From contig NC_051131.1 of assembly GCF_014839805.1 (NCBI RefSeq), positions 5,010,913 to 5,074,912 on the forward strand: a stretch of 64,000 nt of DNA, read 5' to 3'. Below are positions 20,964-33,145 of this stretch, in pieces; within the stretch, counting starts at the first letter, position 1; each line of letters starts with the position of its first letter. The translations under genes and the position numbers were made by a program. The notes below the pieces were generated by a model. That model searched no databases. It was not told the origin of the DNA and saw only the letters and a program-made list of their open reading frames with translations. Source of the DNA: Manduca sexta. Lineage: Eukaryota; Arthropoda; Insecta; Lepidoptera; Sphingidae.

Positions 20964-22300
20964 TAATATTCTATTAGGGTTCGGCGATTGGGTTCTTTTT
21001 TTGCCGTTATTTAGTCCTTTTCTAAGCACTATTATCTTCATATATCACAAACCGTAGCACCATTTCCAATGTTTTGTGTGTTTTGGCGTGTATTATTCTT
21101 TTCAAACAAATGGATGACTAAACGGTTTTAGTTGGAAACAGTTAAACACCAATTTTGCGATAATGGTCAGTGGACTAATAACCTTAAATGGCTTTGTAAA
21201 TATGTAACGTGTGCCCGGTTGTATGTTGTGATAAACTATTAACTTAGCTAGGCATTTAGTTTTAGTTATAATTTTAGCTCTATTAAGTAAAGTAAATTAT
21301 TATTACAATATATAAGTATTCTATTTTGGAACTATTTTACTTTGGCAACAAGTTTTAGATTAAATACTAAATTGATACGTTTGGGTAGGATGCAACTGCA
21401 ATGTACATTTCTGACTCAAAGCAGCATTATGCAAGCACTTTTGTATTTATATCGAGCTTTTATGAGGATCGTTAAACTATACAAGAAGTTAATAGTAAAA
21501 TTTCATGAAATTTTTTATGTCTAATATATAAATCATGTAGAAAAATAGGGGAGTAAATTATTAAAAAGCATAGCTGCTAAGTACTATACATTTTACGAGT
21601 TTTTGTAATTTGAAATATCTGCCATCTGTTGGATCTTTCTTAAACTAAATAGTACACCTCGTTAACGTGCTTGGCAAAAGTTTCTTACTAGTGCCGATAG
21701 ATAGAGCTACACTCTACCAACATATTTAGTTCTTACAAAAAAATATAGATGGCGTTTGGAGATTTGCAAGAATAACATTATTATAAATTATTTTGTTTGC
21801 AATAATCTTGATAAAAAACTGGTTTCATATATCCTTATCCTTTTATATATGCATCAAATTTTAGTAGTAAAACACAAGTGAACTAAAACAGCGATTGAAG
21901 TAATCGAATATATTATTTATTACATAAATGTATCTATTTTGAAATGAAAAATATTTGTATGTTTTTAAAAGACTCGGTAGTGCCTATGATAAGACGTGTA
22001 ATTATAATTGAATTAAGAACACTGTTATGCAAGTAGTTTTCATTTCACATGATTTTATTAAAATAATTATTTTTGTACTTTAGACCACCAATACTCATTC
22101 ACAATAATGAGTATTAATAGAATAATAATTTTACATTGTATTTTGTAGTTTATAACGACTAATATAATATTTTTATTACTTGTAATGTAATTTCTGTTAT
22201 AATATTCTAGATTTTCAACTATCTTGTATCTCGGTAGTCTGGTTCCAACATAAGTATTATACTTTAGCCATCTCATACGTAATTAAGACTCTTCTGTTGG
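20964..22300. other. Unassigned AT-rich stretch
   Basis: Several short chance frames. A small perfect 10-bp hairpin (AATACTCATT...AATGAGTATT) is at 22090-22115. No gene or repeat recognised. Confidence 0.5.
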
Positions 22301-22441
22301 GCTCTACCATCTATTGTAGTTTCTTCTCCCACTTGTTTTTAACATAATCCTTTGGTACAAGCGCCCAGGAGCGGTACATCTTTGAACCATATTGCAACAA
22401 CGAAGTGGCTTTTGTTTATCATTACCTACGTGTCTGACCAC

Positions 22442-22872
22442 ATGTCTGACGATAACCCAAGAGATGTTCGCAGTGTCGGGCAAGTCGGGTAAGAAATCAC
22501 AAAAAGCATTACTCAACACGAAAAAGGGATCCAAGACTCCCCAATCCACTGCCTCCTTCTGCTGCTATAAGACCGCATAGGCGACACCAAATATAAAATG
22601 TTAAGTTCTGAACAAAAAATATACTTATAAAGCAATCAGCACCAACAGTTGATCCAATCTATTTCAGAAGCACACAATGCGCCGCCGACAATTTTTATGA
22701 AATTCACCCAACCCCACCAAAAAAGGGGGGTGGATCGTTACGGGTGCAAGTATCAGGCATATTTAGTGGTGTGGGGCCTACTCGACGGTCTTTTCAATGT
22801 CATAGGCGTTCGTTGGCCGACGTAGAGGTCGAAGATTTTGAAGACTTCGATGAACGCGGTTTCTTTGTTTAG
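22442..22872 (+). CDS. Candidate two-exon small protein gene, function unknown
   Basis: A host-gene model built by eye. Exon 1 (from ATG 22442, or from further upstream because the frame is open back to about 22340) ends at 22488 in ...VGQVG before the donor CGG|GTAAGA. Intron 22489-22667 is 179 bp and ends in a pyrimidine-rich CTATTTCAG. Exon 2 (22668-22872) joins in the correct phase (two bases plus one) and stays open for 67 codons to TAG. An AATAAA follows at 22915-22920. The predicted protein is 83 residues, with a basic PPKKGGG stretch and an acidic DVEVEDFEDFDERG tail; no signal peptide, membrane segment or known family is seen. The region is visibly richer in G+C than its flanks. It could also be a pseudogene or a transposon ORF remnant. 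Confidence 0.3.
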
Positions 22873-25767
22873 TCAAACATTTAGTAAATGACATCTTTAT
22901 ATACGTTTTAATTTAATAAAAGAACTTTAGTTCCTCCGAGTAAAATCATGAATAGAGATTTAACTTTTTTTCTTTTCTTTATTATTTGACAAAAGGCATA
23001 GCACAGAACACAATCATTATTAACAATACTTAAGCACTAAGTTACATTAAGACTAGATTCTTTTCCTTACCCCATGACCCAATCGAAATTAAAGTACGGA
23101 AATACGAAAAAGTATGTAGTGGAAAACGACGTGATGTTGTTAAATTTTCGTTTTTTACCGAAGTTCTTAAAGGTAATTTATGGTTTTAGCGAATGGCAAT
23201 ATGATAAACCTATGTAGCTATATTCATATAAGTTCTTCGTGAATTACTAATGGTACTATGGCGAAGAATCGTCAGTTCGCTTCTCTACAGCCTATTATAG
23301 AATATGTATTAGGTAAATAGAGTCTAAATGAGCCTCTCATAAAAACTATTAACAAAAATTACTTCTAATTAAGTATTTAATTATTTACTGGTTATATACC
23401 ATCTTTATTTGAACATATAAATGTACGTTATATTTAAAACTAATTTCGCCGCGTATTTGTCGTCGGTTATTTGTATTCCGATTTCCAATTATTTTCTAGA
23501 GCCTTCCCTTTATTTTTGGAAGTTTTTATTAAAATTTGTTTTGGTCGGAAACGTTTTGTGATTTTCCTTGTTTTTGCTAATCGAAATCTCTGTTGTTTGT
23601 TAGAGTTCGCGGCGCGTGATTGAAATTCGAGCGTTCTATTATAAATTAACTTACGTAAAATAAGAATTTGTTGTAAATTTAATATATGAGCCTGCACATA
23701 GATTTATTTTCTATTATCGTGTTTATTGTTTACTATCAGTAGGTTGCAATTCATTTTGTTGTTTTGGTATGAATTTCTATACTATTTAAATTTTATTTAT
23801 TCTATTTTATTAATAAATAATGTGTTCAATAAACATAAATTTCTTATATTTTTTAATACGATCATAACATTATATATTCATGATATTTTAAAAATTGCAA
23901 AATTAGTATACAATCATAGTTTACATCACGAATAAAGTTAAGACGTTACATACATATATCAAAATCTCTTTATATTTATTTTTAAAAAATAATTATTATT
24001 TTTGTATAATAGACACTTATAGTAAAGTGAAAACAGTGTACAACACCACAATGCATTCTTGAAAGCACACAATATGTTCATAAAGTCACAAACCGTCACA
24101 AACAATGCAATTATAATTAATGCAACAAAAACAAAATCCGACGCATTGTTAATGAAAATTTGTGTATAGACCACCTCCCTATGCCCTTCGCCTCCCTGCA
24201 ATTTCAGCTACAGACGACCCTTCTCAAGGTCGCAGACGCGTGTACGCACGCTCACGCACACGCGTACATCCTTACCTGCGTTAGTGGTGTGCGTGCGCGG
24301 TCATTACACTTTAGGCAACACTGATATATACAGGTAGATTCTTGGGATCGGGTTGTTTTGCGTATGGGTGTAAGTTTATATTCTTAATTAAGTGCTTTTA
24401 AATATTTTAATGAAGCGATCTGGAAAGATTGATGTACTCGTGTGATGAAAGTAAAATAAAAATGTGCGGGATAAATGATTATTCAACCTCTATACTAAAT
24501 GCCAATAAGAAATATTTTTCTATAAAAATTATTGATGGCAATCTATTGACGTTCTTAGAGATAGTTTAGTATCATTGAAGTTTGAGTTAAAATGCAATAC
24601 AAGTTTTAGTTTAGTGCATTGATATAGTAGTATACAATAAAGTTGCATCAAGTGAAACAAAAAAAGTCACGTGAATTTTAGCCAGAAATTAAATAAAATA
24701 TAAGAGCAAATTGAAAACAGGTTTTATGTTAACTGTTGTCGGACAACCTGCGTACTTTAAACATGCAGTTAAATATGCTCACAGACTGTGCGTCTGCATA
24801 TTTAAATAATCTGGATCGAAAGTATATAAAATGTGTATTCAATGGACTAAGAATAGTTAAGAAATATATTTCTGTCTATCCTTCAAAAGGAAAAAGGCGT
24901 GATGGCATGAAGGTAGAGTGAAAGGTACTTCAAAAAGACGAGGCAAGTAAATAAAATAAAGAATTACTCAATATTTAACAAGCAGGCTGTAGTAATTATA
25001 ATATACAATACAATAACTAGATATTATATGCATAAAAACAAAGCATAGGTTTATAGTTATTCTAAGTTATATAAATACGTCCCTAATCTATATAAATTTG
25101 TTTGCCCTATGATCTAACTAAAGAATATATCTCAAAATAAAACCTACTTAACTCATGAATTTGTCACATTACTTGGTTAACAGAAGTTCTTTTGAAATAG
25201 ATTTTAATCTTATATTCACAAGATTTCATAGAATGTGATTCCAATTGTGCACGTGCCTAGTTTATTTATTAGGTGTTTTATTCCAACATATTTTAAATGT
25301 AGAATTCCGATAAATACATATTTGTATAACCATCGCTATAATCTTTTTTACATATAGGTCTACAGATTTTCGCCAACCTCTTCATGTTGATATTTTTCTG
25401 TAAAATAAAATTATGAATTAATTATTTTATATTGATGGGTGAAAAATAAAGTAAAATAAGTCGTTATAAAGAGTCATGTAAATATAATTTATAAGTAACC
25501 ATATTAATGTATAGATTTTTATAATTAACACTTTTTTCTTAAATGAGGGTAGTTACATTAATTCGTGTACCATATATTATACAATTATGACTTATTATAT
25601 TTTATAAGAATTCAATAATGATATTGTTCTTCATACATTTATAAGTTTTAATCAATATAAAAATTATAACAGGTAGGATTTTTTTTATACAACATAAGAC
25701 ATTTTTAAAAAGTAGTCCTCCAGCAACTATAACGTATTACAAAAAAAAACATAAAAAAGTGATCATT
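22873..25767. other. Mostly unassigned stretch
   Basis: A truncated hAT-like MITE M1 left end is at about 23257-23325 (CTATGGCGAAGAATCG). A GC-rich alternating purine-pyrimidine block lies at 24230-24301 with a perfect 8-bp inverted pair (ACGCGTGT 24236-24243, ACACGCGT 24258-24265). Otherwise AT-rich with short chance frames. Confidence 0.5.
25753..25758 (-). terminator. RNA polymerase III terminator of the tRNA
   Basis: A run of six T on the minus strand starts about 10 bases after the tRNA 3' end, the usual Pol III stop. Confidence 0.8.
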
Positions 25768-25840
25768 TACCCCTGGTGGGACTCGAACCCACAGTCCCCG
25801 GCTTAGGAGGCCGATGCCTTATCCATTAGGCCACAGGGGC
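25768..25840 (-). tRNA. tRNA-Arg, anticodon CCT
   Basis: A 73-nt cloverleaf on the minus strand without intron. Acceptor 5' strand GCCCCTG pairs with CAGGGGT (first pair G-U) and the discriminator is A. The A box is TGGCCTAATGG, the anticodon stem-loop TCGGC-CTCCTAA-GCCGG with CCT at plus-strand 25805-25807, and the T arm GTGGGTTCGAGTCCCAC contains the B box. It reads AGG arginine codons. The sequence is very close to animal tRNA-Arg-CCT as I remember it, so I take it as functional. It stands alone with no other tRNA in the window. Confidence 0.97.
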
Positions 25841-26751
25841 TTATGCAATGTCAAGCAAAATTACTTATCCAATTCAATAGAAAATGATATGAATTTAATT
25901 TTTTTTAATTTTATGATTATTTATTATTAATTTTACATACATGCATACGAAGTTAGGTAACGTAAAAAAATACGATGAAATATAAAGCTATAGTCTTATA
26001 ATGATATAATGTTATGCTAGATTTGTTTCTTGCTTAATTTTATGTTTAGGTTCCGACATACTGTTATTAATAGTAAAGACTTTTATTATTATTGGATTAA
26101 TTTTTAATCATATTTCTTTACTATAAAGTGAATACACGTGCTCCTAATATTAATATTTCAGGAGGTCCATAGTTCTATATTCACCTTGTTAATATTTATA
26201 TCCAAAAATTTTAATATATGTTCGGACAAAGCGGACTGAAATAAAGTCTAAACTGTCAGAATGCCAGAAATGTCGAATGCAGGCAAGTTCTGTCGATTTT
26301 ATATTACATTCATAAATGCTGCATAGAGAATCGTTCGCTCTACATTTGAATGCTAGCGACGCTACAATGTTGTCTATAATATTCTTTTATATATTTACTT
26401 TCAGAAAAGAATAAGTAAATTTTAATAAATAGTAGGTTATAATACTTACATATAGGTACCTATACTTATCTTACTTTTTATAGTCTACTTTAAGTCCTAG
26501 ATTTTGAAATCTGTTTGAAACAGCTTACGATGTATATGACGTCACGTTTTGTACAGGGCAGATGCAAGCGATACTGAAGTGGTCTCTGCAGTGAAGGGTG
26601 CTCGCTACCAGCGGCTTGGTAAGCGGCCAGAACGGGGTCAATCGATAAGTGAATTTTTAATTTTTCCCTACCTTCATTACGCTAGGTAAGGCGTATGTGG
26701 TGCAAACTATACTAAATAAGCAGTAATGCTGAAATGATTAGTTAAATCTAC
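25841..26751. other. Unassigned stretch with one CRE palindrome
   Basis: TGACGTCA at 26537-26544, followed by a slightly GC-richer block (26560-26640) without clear exon features. The rest is AT-rich. Confidence 0.45.
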
Positions 26752-26936
26752 AGGGGCCTTATTTTCTATCCCGCACGTTATTTTAACAGTGCGTAACAAG
26801 CACGTAACACAACGCATCATGTGTAGGACTATAGAAATATGACTTACAGAATACCATTCCACGCACATTTCTCAGAGATAACATGACACGGCCGCGTTAC
26901 GCGTTTACACTATCATACAGAATAAAGGCCCAGGAG
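26752..26936. mobile_element. Possible MITE with GGGCCTTAT-type ends
   Basis: The left end GGGGCCTTATTTTCTATCC and the right end AGAATAAAGGCCCA are imperfect inverted copies, and GCGTAAC strings lie in both halves. No convincing target duplication, so the call is weak. Confidence 0.35.
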
Positions 26937-27837
26937 ACTTAAGTTTTGTGCTATCCAAAGATATATTGGTTTTGGCAGGTTGAGCCCTTCTTAAGTATGT
27001 ACAATATAATTCAAATAACATATTGGGTTAGAAAACGTTGCGACATGTGTCTTTTGATAGTCGACATATTTATACCTCACTGTCGTATGTAAGCTGGCTG
27101 ATAATGTAGATTAGGTGGAATTAGTTCAGTCCGCGTCCATGAAGTTTTTACGAAAATTATAATATGCAAAAAAAACTTGTAATATTTATTTACTAAATCG
27201 GAGATGAAACTGACAATTTTAAAGTGAAACATCAATTTCAAAGGGAATAAAATTAAACGTAAATCTTTTTTGAGTAAATATTAATAAGAGTTGGAGAATT
27301 ATGAGATCCCGGACTGAATTGATGTTCCCACAAAACCTTGAAATATTGGCCACCCTTTAGTCTCCTTGATAATAATTTTCATAAACAACATGTCTAGAGA
27401 TTCGAACAAATTGTCAAAGATCTGCTTACCGTAATGTAGAGTTATTGCTAAATATATTACATTTATTTCTATATGATTAAATCTGCTCTTAAAGTAGGTT
27501 TGGATTATGGTTCTGTGCATGAATATGGATTATGGTGCAGTCTGTCAAATGATATTTTATACAAAGTCAACCATGCTTTATTAAATACCATTGGACAATA
27601 ACGATCAATACAATATTGTCTATTTGTTCAGAGATAAGCGCTTGCAAACACAATAATAGTAACTTCTTTTATAAGAATATCTAGAATTCTATTGCTTTTG
27701 TTGTGAATCCCCAACTTATCTTACTTCGTGTTGTAATTACGTGCCTATATAAGTCACACTAGATCAGATGTTACAGATAGGTTAGGAGACCGAAAAAAGG
27801 AATTATATTATTTATAAAGCGAAAAAGTATTTTAGTA
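26937..27837. other. Unassigned stretch
   Basis: A 73-codon minus-strand frame at 27299-27520 without resemblance to a family; nothing else. Confidence 0.5.
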
Positions 27838-27972
27838 TCAGGTCAGGGTCTGCAATTTGTATCCGATACGGTGATAGGCTTGCCCCTACCACATCATGGA
27901 ACGGAACAGACATGCCAAAAAGTGAGTGCTGGCATCTAGGCTTACACTTGCGAGGATGCGTGATGTGTTTTT
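27838..27972 (+). mobile_element. SINE A 3' fragment
   Basis: GGGTCTGCAATTTGTATCCG, ACGGTGATAGGCTTGCCCC, ACATCATGGAACGG and GATGCGTGATGTG match the body of SINE A. The tRNA-like head is missing. Confidence 0.75.
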
Positions 27973-28289
27973 TTTTTATGGCCAGATATTTGTTATCATA
28001 ACTAAAATAGGGTTGGAAAATAAATTAAGTCCTCGTGCAAGAACAAAAAACGAAGCAACTAGTTGGACAATCATCATTGGCAAGACGTAATTCAAAATGT
28101 ATTACGCCCTTGCTAGACCATTCGCGGAGCCGTACAATGTATTGAATTGAACTATAATTAGCCGGGATGTACAATTGCTATTAGTTAAGAGGTCGGTAGG
28201 AATTGCGACCACGACTGGGGCCTGTGTACGACTCTAGAAACGTAATTTCACTGGACGAATCATGCACTAGACAACATCATAAACGATGT

Positions 28290-28585
28290 TCTATTTTTTT
28301 TATTTTTTAAATCGCTCAACACCGTTTAAAATTCCTCTCCTCCCATAAACGTCCTCCCCCATCCCTAAAGGAGCGCCATGGTTGCTAAGCCAGGGTCGCT
28401 TGTACACCGTTAGCAGGGTACCCCCGGTGATAACCATGGCATTGCAAAAAAAAAACAAAAACGCACGCACCTCACGCTTTAATCCCCAAAAACAGAGGTG
28501 CAGCCAAGAGACCCAGTTTTCGCGAACCGTGTTCCATCCTATAATGTGATAGGGGGTGAACCTAATGACATATCGGTCACACATA
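28290..28585 (-). mobile_element. SINE A-related fragment joined to another repeat
   Basis: On the minus strand 28585-28445 follows the SINE A order: ACCGATATG, GGTTCACCCCCTATCAC, ATAGGATGGAACACG, GCTGCACCTCTG, GCGTGAGGTGCGTG. The adjoining part (28445-28290) holds GGTTATCACCGGGGGTACCC and ends in an A-rich tract, and looks like a second retroposon tail. The 94-codon frame that crosses both is chance. Confidence 0.6.
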
Positions 28586-28617
28586 AAATAGTCTTATGTG
28601 AATACATTATATACCTA

Positions 28618-28948
28618 TAATAATAATAATAATATCAGCCCTGTATTATATACTTGCCCACTGCTGAGCACGGGCCTCCTCTACTACTGAGAGGGATTAG
28701 GCCTTAGTCCACCACGCTGGCCTAGTGCGGATTGGTAGACTTCACACACCCTCGAAATACCTATAGAGAACTTCTCAGGTATGCAGGTTTCCTCACGATG
28801 TTTTCCTTCACCGTTAAAGCAAGCGATAATTCACAAAGAATACACACATAATTTATTAGAAAAATCAGAGGTGTGTGCCCTTGGGATTTGAACCTGCGGA
28901 CATTCGTCTCGGCAGTCCGTTCCACAACCAACTAGGCTATCGCCGCTT
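28618..28948 (-). mobile_element. SINE B, full length, with 13-bp target duplication
   Basis: On the minus strand: AGCGGCGATAGCCTAGTTGG, box B GGTTCAAATCCC, then the common body, ending GGCTGATATTATTATTATTA. Flanked by perfect CATTATATACCTA at 28605-28617 and 28949-28961. The ATT-repeat tail lies at 28619-28633. Confidence 0.92.
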
Positions 28949-28961
28949 CATTATATACCTA

Positions 28962-31900
28962 CATTCATATAATTTATTTATATAGGTACGTGTGTAGATA
29001 CAATTTAAAGTAACTTTGCCATAATATTAATATCTTCTGGTTTATTTGTCTTTTCTATTTTCTTGTTAAATATTATATTTTTGAGTTTTATAACATATTC
29101 TCTGCATCACTGAAGGTAAACTAGTGTAGAATGCCTGGGGCAGTACGTTTCGTTTTGTTTGCTATTGAATACAAAGTAAAAAATACACTGAGTAATTGTC
29201 GCTGGTCGCATCGCATGTCCAGTCTGTTTGTTTTCAGTTAGTAAACATGCATGGCGTTTTCTATCAATAATAAAAGCTTTGTATTGATTTTGTCGATTTT
29301 GATAAACTTTGTATAGAATACTAAAGTTGTATTCATTTGGATCGACTACATTCTAAACATCCGTTATATGGAGAAAATATGTCGAAGTCTAAATCCGCCA
29401 TCTTATCAAAGATTAAAACTAAAGACAAACTTAGGTTCCGAGACCGTTCAAAACTTCAATAGTTCAACTTTTACTTTCATACTAAAGAATGTTATTTAAT
29501 AACTCTTATACCCTATTGATGTTTCTACTTTTTTGTAATAGCATCTGTGTAAGTTGAATCACTTTGTAATACTCATTCGTTGATTGTAAATTTTCTAAAT
29601 AACATTTGTGAAGGTAAATTTCAGTTCCCAAGTCTGTATCATGATCATTTTAAACATAGATACCTAAATCCTATCATACGATATTTATATTTAAATTAAT
29701 GCTTTAAAAATATAATTCCAAGGTATATTATCGCATGTACTAGTTTATTTATGGAATGCGCCTTTAAAATGTCGTATTTTTTCATATCTAGTTTACGATT
29801 CGCAAATCCCTGACATGGCGTTATTGGATAGCCTTTTGCTGTGTCGATGGAAATTTTATGGCATGGATGGGTGTTTGATAAAATTATTAGACACATCCAC
29901 TCGACGTCAGCTGAGCGCAGATTTACAGCTGCTAAAAACATATTAAGATTAGAACAATTGTAACAAAATTTTCAAGTACTTATTCGTTTATTTTTTTGTA
30001 AGTCTTTAGATAGTTGCAAAACGGGTAAATATCTGTGAAGAAGTAAATTTATTTTACGAAATATTAATGCAATTACATCTTCACCAATACGCTTTAGATG
30101 GAGCGAAATCTAGGTAGAAACTTTGTCCGTTTCTGTTGCTAATGTTTGCAGTGTGCAATATTGGGTTTTATTTGAAGGACACTGAAGCTAGATTAAACGA
30201 CCTCGTGTTCTAGTCACAAAACATTTAGAGCCTTGCTGTTGAAATTTTAAGTTCTAGGTATCATTGCTCTTGTTTGTGCGCAGGCGTAGTTAAATTCCTT
30301 GTCAAGCAATGAATTTAATTACTAGATCATTAACGGTACTGAGTCTCAACCAACTTGAAGTTAGGCACGATAAGCCCTTTACATCTGTCGTCATCAGCTA
30401 GTTCCCAGAAACAATGTACCACTCGTGACTATCTTTAAGGCGCGTATAACCGAGCAGCTGTGTTGTATAAAAAAATAATGTAGAATTTCACGTCAAATAA
30501 CTTATACGTTTGATAAGAATGCAAAGTAGTACAATCAAATATCTATCACGTGGGCGTCTTACATTAACTTAAGATATTCAAGCAATGACTGCTTATTCGT
30601 GGTTGATTGAGGCATAAAACCAACTCATGTCATGCGATACGTACCGACGTTTCCAAACTCATAAATATCAATCAAGGACCATTAACTGTGAGCGCTGTGC
30701 ATATACTTGCATACGGAAACCGGCCAGATTTATCAGAGCCCTGCATTCTCTGCATTTGTTCTTTATTTCACCGAATCATGCAACATTTACGGGGGAACGG
30801 CATGTCAAATGAAATTCACTGGTTTGCATTGCCTTGAACGAACTTCTTTTACATGTATTTAGTAGACTCTATTAGGACCTTTTTAACACAACCGCCTCAA
30901 AAACATTAGCGAATTAGTGTATGGAATTTTACGAAAACGAACATAACAATTTAATCAAAAACACCCATTATGTTCTAATGTTACCTGCCATTGAAATTTA
31001 TGATATGCTATATATCGCGAAATGTCTTAAAAAAGAAATCCACGCCTCATGTTTATCAGGCACGAACCCCGAGCGGCCATTAGTCGTCAAAACGTATCCC
31101 CTAATAAAAGGAAAAAGGCAAAAACGGGCAAAATATCAGGCGGACTATCTGCCCCGACCGCCAAACTGACAAATTGTCTTGCATTCCATCCTTAGATACC
31201 TATAAATAAGTCTTTATTTTAAAAAACAACGTCTTCGCAGCTTGGGTTAAGTTTGGGTGCAGATGGTTTCAATTACAAAGAAATTATTGAAATGTCAGTT
31301 TTGAAACTAAGAATTCGACTAAAATGTAATTTCTTTAAAAGAACGAAAGTTTTATTTGCTCACTAAAATTAGCAATACAATATAAATCTTTAAATCAGAT
31401 TTATGCTTGCAGATTGTTTGATTTTGGTAATGAAGTGATACAATAAATTGACCAACAGTATTGCCAATTTGGTGTTGATCAAATATCCTTAATAATATTA
31501 ATATTTTTAACACGAATGTAAATCTTTTAGTCTGTTAAGCTACAGGTAACTGCAATACAGACTTAATTAAAAATGGAGAAGACTACGTTCTATAATAATT
31601 GCCACAAATCGAATTCAACGCTGGCAAAACCGTATGTATTGTATAAATTAAGAAATGTGTAACATTGCACAATAAACACGCCTCTATTCCTTAAAAATAT
31701 GAGGTATAATATATCCTTAAACTTCTTTTAGCTTGAAATTGGAACATTAAGCATGTTACGCTCTATAAGGAACATTTAATTTATTTGGAGTTGCTTGACT
31801 GATGGCTGCCGAGCTGGTTACTAACATAAAATAAAAAGTATTTCAATAAAAAGGCTGCTCGCCGATAAATTGGGAACGTCGAGCGACCGCGCCTTTGGAG

Positions 31901-32984
31901 CTTAATTTTCATAATAATTAATCATGGATCTCTAATATCTTCAAAATGGTTGTCCTACGGTGTCGATGGACGATGAGCGTGGGCTCAAACCCTCATCATA
32001 TTCAATTTTGGTTGCAGCTGAAACAATATGACACTGCCAGATATGGCAGCCAGTAATTTAATCAAACCAAACTGATACTGTTGCAATAAAATTTTGTATT
32101 TGTAAATGTAAAATGACCGAAATCAAAAGATTATGTCCAATAAACGTCTTAGAAATTTTTCTTATTACTTCAATGAAAAAATAAATAAAAACTAACAAAA
32201 AATCGGTAAATACCAACTTAGGTAGAACGTTCAAATGTTGACTGTTCAAATTCAAATTCTTTTCGTTCATATTAAAAAGTGTTTGAGTAACGTTGCGACT
32301 ATTAAAAGACTGAGCATTTTTCTAATTCTTTGACAAAATCCTGCAATATTATAAGTTAACGCCATCATGTCTTAAATAAACTCCAAAAGCAGAAATAAAG
32401 GAAATTGAAGTACATTTGATCACAACTTATATCCACTGCGAGGACATCCAAAGAATCGAGTGTAAGTCGAGGTTGAATGTAATTTAGGATAGTTTCGCTG
32501 GATCAGGGCGTAGTGGTGAAATGTGCGAAGACGGGCGCCTTTTGGGGTGTGGGGGGACAAGTTGGAAGGGGAAGGAGGTTTAAGGGAGTGCAGAAGTGCA
32601 ACATCTCAAGGTCGGCGAATCGACCGCTACTATTAGTTATATCTCGCCAAACTCCCAGTAAAATGTAGACGTGAATTAGATACATTTGGGAAGAAAATAG
32701 GTACTGTAAATGCCTCGCGCATTTACAAAATACAGAACAAATGTGTTGTATCACTCAGCGGTATAATGTTAATAGGTATACAAATAATTAAACAAAAAAA
32801 TGTTTTACTATTCTGTGTTTAGAATTCGGCTTAAAACAGTGGAAGATTCTAGAACATTTCTTAACATATTTAGCTTTTGAATAGATCGTCATCTTAGTGT
32901 TTTATATTATGTAGATAGTAGATATATGCTTGTTCGTCAGATATAATATATAAAAGTAAATCCAAAAACAAATGCTTTTCTTAC
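28962..32984. other. Long stretch with no recognised gene or repeat
   Basis: AT-rich with short chance frames (76-82 codons near 30607 and 30921, 83 codons on the minus strand at 32503-32754). TCAGGGCGTAGTGG near 32507 resembles a hAT end. A weak tRNA-like string is at about 31945-32005. None is convincing. Confidence 0.45.
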
Positions 32985-33145
32985 TTAGCATCAGCCCGGA
33001 GTCTGGGATTTGGGCCAGATATGGTGTGATAGACTCGGGCCCCTATCACATCATGGACGACATACACACGGCGCAAAAGTAGATGCACCAGTTACGCCTC
33101 TGCCTACCCCTTCGGGTTTAAAAGGCGTGTGGGTGTGTGTGCAAA
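32985..33145 (+). mobile_element. SINE A fragment
   Basis: CATCAGCCCGGAGTCTGGGA, CCCCTATCACATCATGGACG, TACGCCTCTGCCTACCCCTT and a GTGTG-rich tail. The tRNA-like head is lost. Confidence 0.8.

Noticed and set aside
20266..21041. Open frames of 66 and 84 codons in the Helitron array
   Set aside because: They arise because the 123-bp period is a multiple of three, so one frame recurs unit after unit; there are no protein features.
22304..22549. An 81-codon minus-strand frame over the candidate gene
   Set aside because: It has no splice or polyadenylation context, while the plus strand has a phase-matched intron. The choice is not certain.
28300..28584. A 94-codon minus-strand frame
   Set aside because: It spans two joined repeat pieces.
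31945..32005. A possible tRNA or SINE head (GGCTCAAACCCTCATC)
   Set aside because: Only a weak B-box resemblance, with no A box at the right spacing and no acceptor stem.
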